From: Candidatus Aphodoplasma excrementigallinarum
GTDB taxonomy: Bacteria; Bacillota; Clostridia; UBA1381; UMGS1253
Direction: 5' to 3'
NCBI GenBank assembly: GCA_018713805.1
Contig: DVOF01000125.1
Coordinates: 1 to 5,004, forward strand
Length of the DNA: 5,004 nt
Part shown: positions 1 to 5,004 of the stretch, in pieces
Layout of the letters: every line of letters begins with the position of its first letter
How positions within the stretch are numbered: position 1 is the stretch's first letter
Translations under genes and position numbers: made by a program
Notes under the pieces: model-generated
What the model was told of the DNA's origin: nothing
What the model saw: the letters and a program-made list of their open reading frames with translations, nothing else
Databases searched by the model: none

Positions 1-35
1 CAATAGAACACGTGGTGAGAAACTTAGGGATTTTT

Positions 36-40
36 GGAGG
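36..40 (+). promoter_or_regulatory. Ribosome binding site of the NlpC/P60 gene
   Basis: GGAGG lies seven bases before the ATG at 48. It decides the start: the reading frame is open further upstream to a GTG at 12, but that codon has no comparable purine-rich site in view, and starting at 48 places the signal peptide exactly at the N-terminus. Confidence 0.85.
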
Positions 41-47
41 TTGTAGT

Positions 48-938
48 ATGAAAGTGATACATAAGATGATCGCGGCGTTTGCTTCGGTTGCCGCAGTGTC
101 TCTTACGGCGTTTGGTATCGCTGCTTTTGCGCAGGATGGGTTTGTGAATGCAAGTGTGTTGAATGTGCGGGATTATCCGTCGTATGACGGTTCTGTGATC
201 GGTTCCCTTTCGTATGGCCGCGTGGTAAATGTTACCGCGCAGGGGGACGGATGGTTTACGATTGATTATAACGGCGCTTCGGCTTATGTAGCTGGCGAAT
301 ATGTTGACATTGCTGTGCCGGAGAATTTGACGCCGAAAACGATTTTTGAAACACCGATTTACGGCAAAACGAATGCAGAGGGCGTTTTTGTCCGCAACGG
401 CGCGCGGTTTGACTGCACGATCGTTGATGCAGTTCCGCAGGGGTCGAAGTTTATTATTTCCGGCGAGGAGAACGGCTTCTTTATTGTTTATATCGACGGG
501 ATAGAGCGGTTTATCTGCACCGAGTACCTGGACGGTATTTCTGAGGAAGAATATTATTATGAGCCGACGGGCGCGCAGCAGGTTGTAGATGTTGCGATGC
601 AGTACCTCGGTACGCCGTATGCATATGGTGGCTCGAGCCCGAGCGGGTTTGACTGCTCCGGTTTTACTTCGTATGTATACCGCCAGCTCGGCGTTTCGCT
701 TAACCGTACGGCGGCAGGGCAGGCCAGCAATGGCTATGAAGTGAGCAAGAGCGAGCTTCTGCCGGGCGACCTCGTACTGTTTGGGCCGTACAGCGGCGGC
801 GGAATCGGCCATGTCGGGATTTATGTTGGCGACGGCAATATGATCCATTCTCCGCAGCCGGGGAAGACGGTTTGTATCGAGTCGATTTATTCGAATTATT
901 ATGCTTCCCGGTATGTGACGGCAAGGAGAATTTTCTAA
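48..938 (+). CDS. Secreted SH3-domain NlpC/P60 peptidoglycan endopeptidase
   Basis: This 296-residue protein is predicted to be exported and to cut peptidoglycan stem peptides, as NlpC/P60 cysteine peptidases do (typically the gamma-D-Glu to diamino acid bond). Residues 1-28 look like a signal peptide: a Lys-containing N-region, a hydrophobic core and an AFA|Q cleavage site. Residues 30-88 form a bacterial SH3 domain (VLNVRDYPS... GWFTI... YVAGEYV), and residues 97-162 look like a second, more divergent SH3-like repeat; such domains usually bind the wall. After a short Glu/Tyr-rich linker (165-173) the NlpC/P60 domain spans about 178-296. It has the nucleophile in FDCSG (Cys203), the catalytic His in GHVGIYVG (His255) and a third polar residue, His267, in MIHSP. 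LLPGDLVLF is also typical. All catalytic positions are intact, so it should be active. A terminator follows, so it ends its own transcript. Exact substrate and whether it acts in growth, division or sporulation cannot be told from sequence. Confidence 0.93.
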   Translation: MKVIHKMIAAFASVAAVSLTAFGIAAFAQDGFVNASVLNVRDYPSYDGSVIGSLSYGRVVNVTAQGDGWFTIDYNGASAYVAGEYVDIAVPENLTPKTIFETPIYGKTNAEGVFVRNGARFDCTIVDAVPQGSKFIISGEENGFFIVYIDGIERFICTEYLDGISEEEYYYEPTGAQQVVDVAMQYLGTPYAYGGSSPSGFDCSGFTSYVYRQLGVSLNRTAAGQASNGYEVSKSELLPGDLVLFGPYSGGGIGHVGIYVGDGNMIHSPQPGKTVCIESIYSNYYASRYVTARRIF

Positions 939-963
939 AAGTAAATAAATTGAATTCCAATGG

Positions 964-995
964 ACAGACGCCAGGTATGGCGTCTGTTTGTTTGT
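964..995 (+). terminator. Intrinsic terminator after the NlpC/P60 gene
   Basis: ACAGACGCC (964-972) and GGCGTCTGT (979-987) form a perfect 9-bp stem with a 6-base loop, followed by an interrupted U tail (TTTGTTTGT, 987-995). It lies 25 bases past the stop codon. No A-run precedes the stem, so it should work only in the + direction. It separates the hydrolase gene from comEC. Confidence 0.85.
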
Positions 996-1032
996 ATATG
1001 GGAAATATGGACAGATAGGAATATTTGCAGCA

Positions 1033-3492
1033 ATGAGAAGAGCAGTTTTGTCCTGTTTGCTTTCGTATATCGGCGGAATCCTGGCGTTTGAAATGCTGCC
1101 GGCTTCCGTGTCATTGTTTGCGGCAATTTTTGTTTTGCTTGCCGTCTTATTTCGTTATACTCTTTTCTGGAGAAATGCGAGAAAATTGCCGATTTTTGTC
1201 GCATGTTTCTTTCTGATTGGACTCTTTTATACTGGGATTTCCATTTCCCTGCGGACAGGTACGTTTTTGCCGCATATCGGAGAAACGGTGACTGTAACGG
1301 GCCGTATTGTGGCGGTGTCCGATACGGAAAACGAATATTACGACCGGTATGAACTCAAAACAGAGCATATGGAGTTTGGCGAAGACGGGAATAAAACAAA
1401 GGTCATACTCCGGGAAACAATTGAAATTTCCCTCGCAAAGTACGGCTTGGAGAGCACGCCGGAACCGTACCAATATGGCGACGAGATAACCGCTGTGCTG
1501 GAACTGGAAGAGCCTTCCGTTCCGCTCAACGATGGCGACGCGGACTACACGTCGTATAAAAAGGCGCGCGGAATCTTCTTTACCGGGACGGGAAGCTATG
1601 AAGACAGCGCCCTTTCCGGACACGAAATCAATTATTTTAACCTTATCGATCTTGCTAACCTTTGCCGGCAATATTTTATAGATGTGATCAACACCTATTT
1701 TTCCGGCGACGAGGCAGGGCTTTTGCGCGGCATGCTGCTGAGTGACAAAACTGGATTTTCGGAAGAATTTTACCAGAAGCTGACCGACACAGGGATGGTT
1801 CATATTACCGTTGCGTCCGGCCTGCATGTCAACTGTGTCCTGGCGGTGCTTTTGTGGATTTTGTTTGCCTGCCGCGTGCGGAAGTGGTATGCGTATCCGG
1901 CGGCGATCGTTGTGTTATGGGCGTTTGCCTTTTTGCAGGGGATGACGCCGTCCATTGTCCGCGCCGTGGTTATGACGAGTATCTTTTTGGTGGGAGAATT
2001 GCTCAGCCGCGACTATGACAGGAAAAATACGCTCTACCTTACGGCATTTCTCATGCTGATTTACGACCCGTTCACCATTTACAGCGTCGGGTTCCAGCTT
2101 TCCTTTGGCGCGGTGCTTGGGATTATCCTGTTTGCCGCGCCGGTCGATCATTTCTTGGTACGGGTGGTCCGTTTTCGGAAACTATCGTCGCTTATCAGCG
2201 TTTCGATTGCGGCACAGCTTTTGATTCTTCCGGTTCTGGCGTTTTATTTCAATAAAATTTCTGTCTATTCGATCCTTGCAAACCTTCTGATCATGCCGGT
2301 ACTCACGGTTACGCTTGGGCTGGGGTTTCTGCTCTTTGCGGTCAGCGGGTTTGGGCCAGCCGTTGGAAGTGCCGTTGCGTTTGTATTGGGATTGTTTGTC
2401 AAATATATACTCGGTGTAATCCATGTCGTCAGCATATTGCCGTTTTCTACGGTAGACATCTTTACCATGAATATCTGGAAAATGCTGGCCTACTATCTTT
2501 TGATTGCCGCACTCTATTTTATTTTGACAAAGAAGGGCAGGCGGCCTGTTTTCACCACGCTGGGAGTGAGTGCGGCGCTTGTCATTTGCCTGCTTGTCAC
2601 CGGGGCGTATACCGGGTCGCTTTTGCGGGTAACATTTCTCAATGTCGGGCAGGGCGACGCCGCATTGATTCAGATTCCGGGCGGGAAAACGGTTGTCATC
2701 GACGGCGGCGGGAGCTCACCCGTGAGCAAGACCGACCTGGGCGAAACATTGTTTGTCCCGTATCTGAAGCGCAATGGCGTCAGCACCATTGATTATGCAG
2801 TACTGTCCCACTACAACAAAGACCACGCGCAGGGGATTGCAGCCGCCGTCCGTCTGATGGAGGTGAAAAACCTCATTTTGCCCTACCGGAAAAACGGCGA
2901 AGACATGGAATACAAAGAGGAAATAGAGCGCACGGCGCGCGAAAAGGGAGTCAACATTTTATATTTCAAGGAGGGTGACCGGCTCGACATTGGGGACGCG
3001 CACTTTGTAGCGTTTGCGCCGACACAGCGGAATGCGGAAAACAAAGCCTTCAGCGAAAACAACAAGTCGTTGGTACTGAAGCTGACGTATGGAGAAACCA
3101 GCTTTCTTTTCACCGGCGACATCGAGCTGGAAGCGGAGAGCAAAGTGGCGAATTACGGCGACGCAATCCGCGCGGATGTACTGAAGGTCGCGCATCACGG
3201 TTCAAAAACTTCGAGCAGTGCAAAATTTATCAAGACATGTGCGCCAAAGTATGCTATAATAAGTGAGGGGAAGGATAACGTCTACGGGTTTCCGGCCCGC
3301 GAGACAATCAACACGCTGGTGAATCACGACGCCGATATTTACCAGACAAGCGAGTGCGGGGACGTCCGGTTTTATGTGGACGCGGAGGAGATCAAGTGGA
3401 TCGACACGTTTTATGAGCGGCCTTCCTACGAAGAAACTTTTTTGAAAAGCGGGGCAAGCATATGGCTAAAAAATCCACAGCCGGCGGACTGA
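1033..3492 (+). CDS. comEC: ComEC/Rec2 family DNA uptake channel protein
   Basis: In transformable bacteria ComEC carries single-stranded DNA across the cytoplasmic membrane. This 819-residue copy has the full long-form layout. Hydrophobic segments lie near 5-21, 24-42 and 53-72. A soluble DUF4131/OB-fold-like region follows at about 80-190 (GETVTVTGRIVAV). The multi-spanning competence domain covers about 215-500, with family motifs GMLLSDKTG (233-241), ASGLHVN (261-267), TPSIVRAVVM (305-314) and GFQLSFGAVLG (353-363). The metallo-beta-lactamase-like domain covers about 531-785: FLNVGQGDA (535-543), DGGG (557-560), SHYNKDH (592-598), FTGD (693-696), KVAHHGS (718-724) and YGFP (751-754). Two positions differ from the usual consensus: Asn595 where Asp is common, and Phe753 where the YGHP motif has His. 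The ATG at 1033 is chosen over the open TTG at 988, which sits in the upstream terminator tail; a weak AGGA lies 12 bases before it. No comEA is adjacent in the window, so natural competence is not shown. It could serve another DNA-uptake role. Confidence 0.95.
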   Translation: MRRAVLSCLLSYIGGILAFEMLPASVSLFAAIFVLLAVLFRYTLFWRNARKLPIFVACFFLIGLFYTGISISLRTGTFLPHIGETVTVTGRIVAVSDTENEYYDRYELKTEHMEFGEDGNKTKVILRETIEISLAKYGLESTPEPYQYGDEITAVLELEEPSVPLNDGDADYTSYKKARGIFFTGTGSYEDSALSGHEINYFNLIDLANLCRQYFIDVINTYFSGDEAGLLRGMLLSDKTGFSEEFYQKLTDTGMVHITVASGLHVNCVLAVLLWILFACRVRKWYAYPAAIVVLWAFAFLQGMTPSIVRAVVMTSIFLVGELLSRDYDRKNTLYLTAFLMLIYDPFTIYSVGFQLSFGAVLGIILFAAPVDHFLVRVVRFRKLSSLISVSIAAQLLILPVLAFYFNKISVYSILANLLIMPVLTVTLGLGFLLFAVSGFGPAVGSAVAFVLGLFVKYILGVIHVVSILPFSTVDIFTMNIWKMLAYYLLIAALYFILTKKGRRPVFTTLGVSAALVICLLVTGAYTGSLLRVTFLNVGQGDAALIQIPGGKTVVIDGGGSSPVSKTDLGETLFVPYLKRNGVSTIDYAVLSHYNKDHAQGIAAAVRLMEVKNLILPYRKNGEDMEYKEEIERTAREKGVNILYFKEGDRLDIGDAHFVAFAPTQRNAENKAFSENNKSLVLKLTYGETSFLFTGDIELEAESKVANYGDAIRADVLKVAHHGSKTSSSAKFIKTCAPKYAIISEGKDNVYGFPARETINTLVNHDADIYQTSECGDVRFYVDAEEIKWIDTFYERPSYEETFLKSGASIWLKNPQPAD
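3232..3260 (+). promoter_or_regulatory. Candidate internal promoter for holA inside comEC
   Basis: AAGACA (3232-3237, four of six matches to TTGACA) is separated by 17 bases from a perfect TATAAT (3255-3260), preceded by TG at the extended -10 position (TGcTATAAT). Transcription would begin near 3267, about 195 bases before holA. The -10 box falls on codons GCT ATA ATA AGT of comEC. The match may be chance within coding sequence. Confidence 0.4.
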
Positions 3493-4493
3493 GCGTTCTA
3501 AAGCAGCAGTTAAAGTCGAAGGAGTTTGGGAATGTATATCTGTTTTTTGGAGAAGAAGACTTTTTAAAGAACTATTACTTCGGTATGCTGCGAAACAATA
3601 TCGTGGAGCCGGATTTTGAAGATTTTAACTATGTCGTATACGAGGGACCGAAGCAGGACTACAACGAGATTACCATTGCACTGGATACGCCGCCGATGAT
3701 GGCGCAGCGCAAGATGATTCTGATCAAGTACAGCGGCGTTTTCGCCAAGGCGAACGAGGAGGCAAAGGCGTTCTGGACCGCGACGGTCAAGCGGGTGCCG
3801 GACTACGCGGTGCTGGCGTTTTATGAAGAAGAAGTCGATAAGCGCAGCGCGCTGTATAAGGCCGTTGAAAAGGCCGGCTGCGCGGTAGAGTGTGCATATC
3901 TGGAGGGCGTTGAGCTGATCAACTGGGTAGGGCGCGGCTGCCGTGGGGCGGGCAAGGCGATCACAAAGGCGGATATCGAGTATCTGATTCATAACTGCGA
4001 CGGCGGGATGAACAATCTAAAGCGCGAGCTGGAAAAGCTGTTTGCCTACTGCGGCGACCGGATTACGAAGGGCGACATTGATAAAATCGTTACAAAAATG
4101 CCGCAGAGCCGCGTGTTCGACATGATAAACGCTATGCTGCGCCACGACGCGCGCGCGGTGTTTGAGGAGCTTGACGCACTTAAGACGCTGAAGGAATCTG
4201 CCTTTATGGTGCTGGCGCTCCTGCTGACGAATTTTGAGCGGATTCTGCATACGAAAATCCTCCTTGAGCGCAGCGAGCCGTATGGCAACATTGCCTCGAA
4301 GGTCAAAGTCCCGCCCTATTTTGTGCGCGACTACGCCCGCGCGGCGGAGCGCTTTCCGAAGAGGTTCCTGTGCCGCGCTGTGCGCGAAATCGCACAGATC
4401 GACTACTCCATCAAGCAGGGCAGGATCGAGGAGTGGCTCGGGGTGGAAAATTTTTTGGCAAAGTGCCTTGCAGAATCGGAAAAAAGTGCTTGA
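3462..4493 (+). CDS. holA: DNA polymerase III subunit delta (clamp loader)
   Basis: This 343-residue protein, close to the usual length of about 340, matches HolA, the delta subunit that opens the sliding clamp ring within the clamp-loader complex during DNA replication. Recognisable marks are YLFFGEEDFL (26-35, the degenerate nucleotide-binding start of the N-terminal domain), the LDTPPMMAQRKMILIK stretch (74-89, usually L-T-P-F-F-x-x-R-R-x-V), NLKRELEKLFAY (185-196, middle domain), VFDMINAML (218-226) and DYSIKQG (314-320) in the C-terminal collar domain. As in other delta subunits there is no Walker A GxxGxGKT motif, so it is not expected to hydrolyse ATP. The ATG start overlaps the comEC end by 31 bases in another frame, with GGGG at 3451-3454 as a modest ribosome binding site, so translation is probably coupled to comEC. 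The comEC-holA neighbourhood is common in Bacillota. Its stop codon lies inside the -35 box of the next promoter. Confidence 0.95.
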   Translation: MAKKSTAGGLSVLKQQLKSKEFGNVYLFFGEEDFLKNYYFGMLRNNIVEPDFEDFNYVVYEGPKQDYNEITIALDTPPMMAQRKMILIKYSGVFAKANEEAKAFWTATVKRVPDYAVLAFYEEEVDKRSALYKAVEKAGCAVECAYLEGVELINWVGRGCRGAGKAITKADIEYLIHNCDGGMNNLKRELEKLFAYCGDRITKGDIDKIVTKMPQSRVFDMINAMLRHDARAVFEELDALKTLKESAFMVLALLLTNFERILHTKILLERSEPYGNIASKVKVPPYFVRDYARAAERFPKRFLCRAVREIAQIDYSIKQGRIEEWLGVENFLAKCLAESEKSA

Positions 4494-4518
4494 CAGGCGG
4501 CGTGGCCTGTGGTATACT
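4490..4518 (+). promoter_or_regulatory. Strong sigma-A promoter of the infC operon
   Basis: A perfect TTGACA (4490-4495), a 17-base spacer and TATACT (4513-4518), with TG at 4510-4511 giving an extended -10, make this the clearest promoter in the window. Transcription should begin near 4524-4526. The holA stop codon TGA is inside the -35 box. The spacer also holds a 6-bp inverted repeat, ACAGGC/GCCTGT (4493-4498 and 4505-4510), which could be an operator or chance. Confidence 0.88.
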
Positions 4519-4630
4519 ATTTTAGAAAACAAAGCAGGGGAGTGTGTTTCCCTCACCGTACGGCGCAGGCTGGTCCGGTTGAATATGTCGTGGCTCATAT
4601 CACTTTGGAGATGGGCGATGTATGTATTTT

Positions 4631-4661
4631 ACGGATAAACGGTTTCGTTTGTCCGTTTTTT
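4631..4661 (+). terminator. Attenuator terminator in the infC leader
   Basis: ACGGATAAACG (4631-4641) pairs with CGTTTGTCCGT (4646-4656) in an 11-bp stem with one U-G wobble and a 4-base loop, followed by six Ts (4656-4661) and a further T-rich stretch. It lies between a strong promoter and infC with no gene between, so it is best read as a transcription attenuator and not as the holA terminator. A short upstream competitor for its 5' arm is CCGTA (4556-4560), complementary to TACGG (4630-4634). Confidence 0.85.
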
Positions 4662-4698
4662 GTGTTTTAGGCGGGGCGGCGCTCCGTAATTTTGAATG

Positions 4699-4707
4699 GA
4701 TGGTGAT
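4699..4707 (+). promoter_or_regulatory. Ribosome binding site of infC
   Basis: GATGGTGAT contains GGTGAT, a full match to the distal part of the GGAGGTGAT Shine-Dalgarno core. Its spacing suits the ATC codon at 4712. The in-frame ATG at 4700 and GTG at 4703 lie within the site itself and have no purine-rich site at a proper distance upstream, so this element decides the start. Confidence 0.65.
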
Positions 4708-4711
4708 ATTT

Positions 4712-5004
4712 ATCAGTAACAAAGAGCAGCAAATCAACGAGCAAATCCGTGACAAAGAGGTGCGTTTGATAAGCGAAGATGGAAGCCAGCTCGGCATTGT
4801 CCCAATTGACAAGGCGCAGCAGATGGCCATTGACGCGAATCTTGACCTGGTGAAGATTGCGCCGCAGGCGAAGCCGCCTGTGTGCAAAATCATGGACTAT
4901 GGCAAATATAAATTTGAGGCGGCGAAGCGGGAGAAGGAAAACCGCAAGAACCAGAAGGTCATTGAGATCAAAGAGGTTCGGCTGTCGCCCTCCATTGATA
5001 CGCA
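4712..5004 (+). CDS. infC: Translation initiation factor IF-3 (partial, 5' part)
   Basis: IF3 binds the 30S ribosomal subunit, keeps it apart from 50S and checks the start codon and initiator tRNA. The window holds the first 97 codons and runs off the right edge; full IF3 is about 170-180 residues. Visible are the N-terminal domain (INEQIRDKEVRLI, residues 8-20; QLGIVP; LDLVKIAPQAKPPVCKIMDYGKYKFE, 44-69, containing the IF3 signature), the basic helical linker (about 70-83) and the start of the C-terminal domain (EIKEVRLSPSIDT). The start is taken as ATC at 4712. The Bacillus stearothermophilus protein begins Met-Ser-Lys just before INEQIR, from an AUU codon, and this ATC is followed by Ser-Asn-Lys at nearly the same distance. 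Alternative in-frame starts are ATG 4700 and GTG 4703, adding four or three residues. A rare start codon would allow self-regulation by IF3, as established for Escherichia coli infC. rpmI and rplT are expected downstream, outside the window. Confidence 0.95.
   Translation, partial: MSNKEQQINEQIRDKEVRLISEDGSQLGIVPIDKAQQMAIDANLDLVKIAPQAKPPVCKIMDYGKYKFEAAKREKENRKNQKVIEIKEVRLSPSIDT

Larger units (their letters stand above)
4524..4711 (+). promoter_or_regulatory. infC 5' leader RNA with attenuator (L20-leader type candidate)
   Basis: About 190 transcribed bases precede infC. Visible elements in order: a 6-bp hairpin (4536-4541 with 4548-4553); a hairpin ATATG/CATAT (4583-4587 with 4596-4600), extended by two pairs past a bulged A; a strong terminator (4631-4661); a GC-rich triloop hairpin (4672-4677 with 4681-4686); then the infC ribosome binding site. 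In Bacillus the infC-rpmI-rplT operon is controlled by ribosomal protein L20 acting on its leader through attenuation. The same control here is inferred from position and architecture; I cannot match the L20 binding fold by eye. ATATCACT (4597-4604) is complementary to GGTGATAT (4702-4709) over the ribosome binding site. Confidence 0.65.

Noticed and set aside
24..848. A 274-codon antisense open frame across the NlpC/P60 gene
   Set aside because: It mirrors the real gene in another frame, its translation has no recognisable domain and is rich in Arg, Ile and His as expected of a shadow frame, and no ribosome binding site or promoter supports it.
988..1032. N-terminal extension of ComEC from TTG at 988
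   Set aside because: The TTG lies in the U tail of the upstream terminator, has no ribosome binding site, and adds 15 residues before a normal ComEC N-terminus at the ATG 1033.
4017..4598. A 193-codon antisense open frame across the end of holA and the infC promoter
   Set aside because: It overlaps a clear holA reading frame and a strong + strand promoter, and its product resembles no family I know.
4234..4638. A 134-codon + strand frame overlapping the end of holA and the leader
   Set aside because: It is an out-of-frame reading of holA with an Arg/Ser-rich product and no family resemblance, and it ends inside the attenuator.
4542..4670. A possible leader peptide starting at GTG 4542, after GGGGA, about 42 codons, running through the attenuator to a TAG
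   Set aside because: The GTG is too close to the purine run for good initiation, there is no run of regulatory codons, and the frame crosses the terminator stem. The region is better read as untranslated leader.
1..5004. Search for mobile elements, CRISPR arrays, long repeats and defence or toxin genes
   Set aside because: All coding space is taken by four recognisable genes. I saw no terminal inverted repeats, regularly spaced repeats or transposase-like products.

Overview
The window carries ordinary chromosomal DNA of a low-to-mid GC Gram-positive bacterium, most likely a member of the Clostridia (Bacillota). Reasons: strong GGAGG- and GGTGAT-type ribosome binding sites, a consensus sigma-A promoter, U-tailed terminators, a secreted SH3b–NlpC/P60 wall hydrolase, and a Firmicutes-style infC with a regulated leader. 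All genes are on the + strand and coding density is high. The taxonomic call is inference; no marker gene is complete enough here for a species call.

Layout. (1) 48-938: a secreted cell-wall peptidase with a signal peptide, two SH3-like domains and an NlpC/P60 catalytic domain, closed by an intrinsic terminator at 964-995. (2) 1033-3492: comEC, the inner-membrane DNA uptake channel protein, in its long three-part form (OB-fold, competence membrane domain, metallo-beta-lactamase-like domain). (3) 3462-4493: holA, the delta subunit of the DNA polymerase III clamp loader, overlapping the end of comEC by 31 bases. (4) 4490-4518: a near-consensus extended -10 promoter whose -35 box contains the holA stop codon. 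It drives a leader of about 190 nt with a strong attenuator hairpin, then (5) infC, translation initiation factor IF3, from about 4712 to beyond the right edge.

Functional logic. comEC and holA are translationally linked, and a candidate promoter inside comEC (3232-3260) could supply holA independently. The infC unit starts a new operon, usually infC-rpmI-rplT in this group. Its leader shows transcription attenuation plus a possible long-range pairing that would mask the infC ribosome binding site, and infC itself appears to start at a non-canonical AUC codon.

I see no mobile element, CRISPR array, tRNA or rRNA, and no evidence for a wholly new system. The points most worth a second look are the infC leader and start codon, altered metal-site positions in the ComEC beta-lactamase-like domain, and the promoter-like sequence inside comEC.
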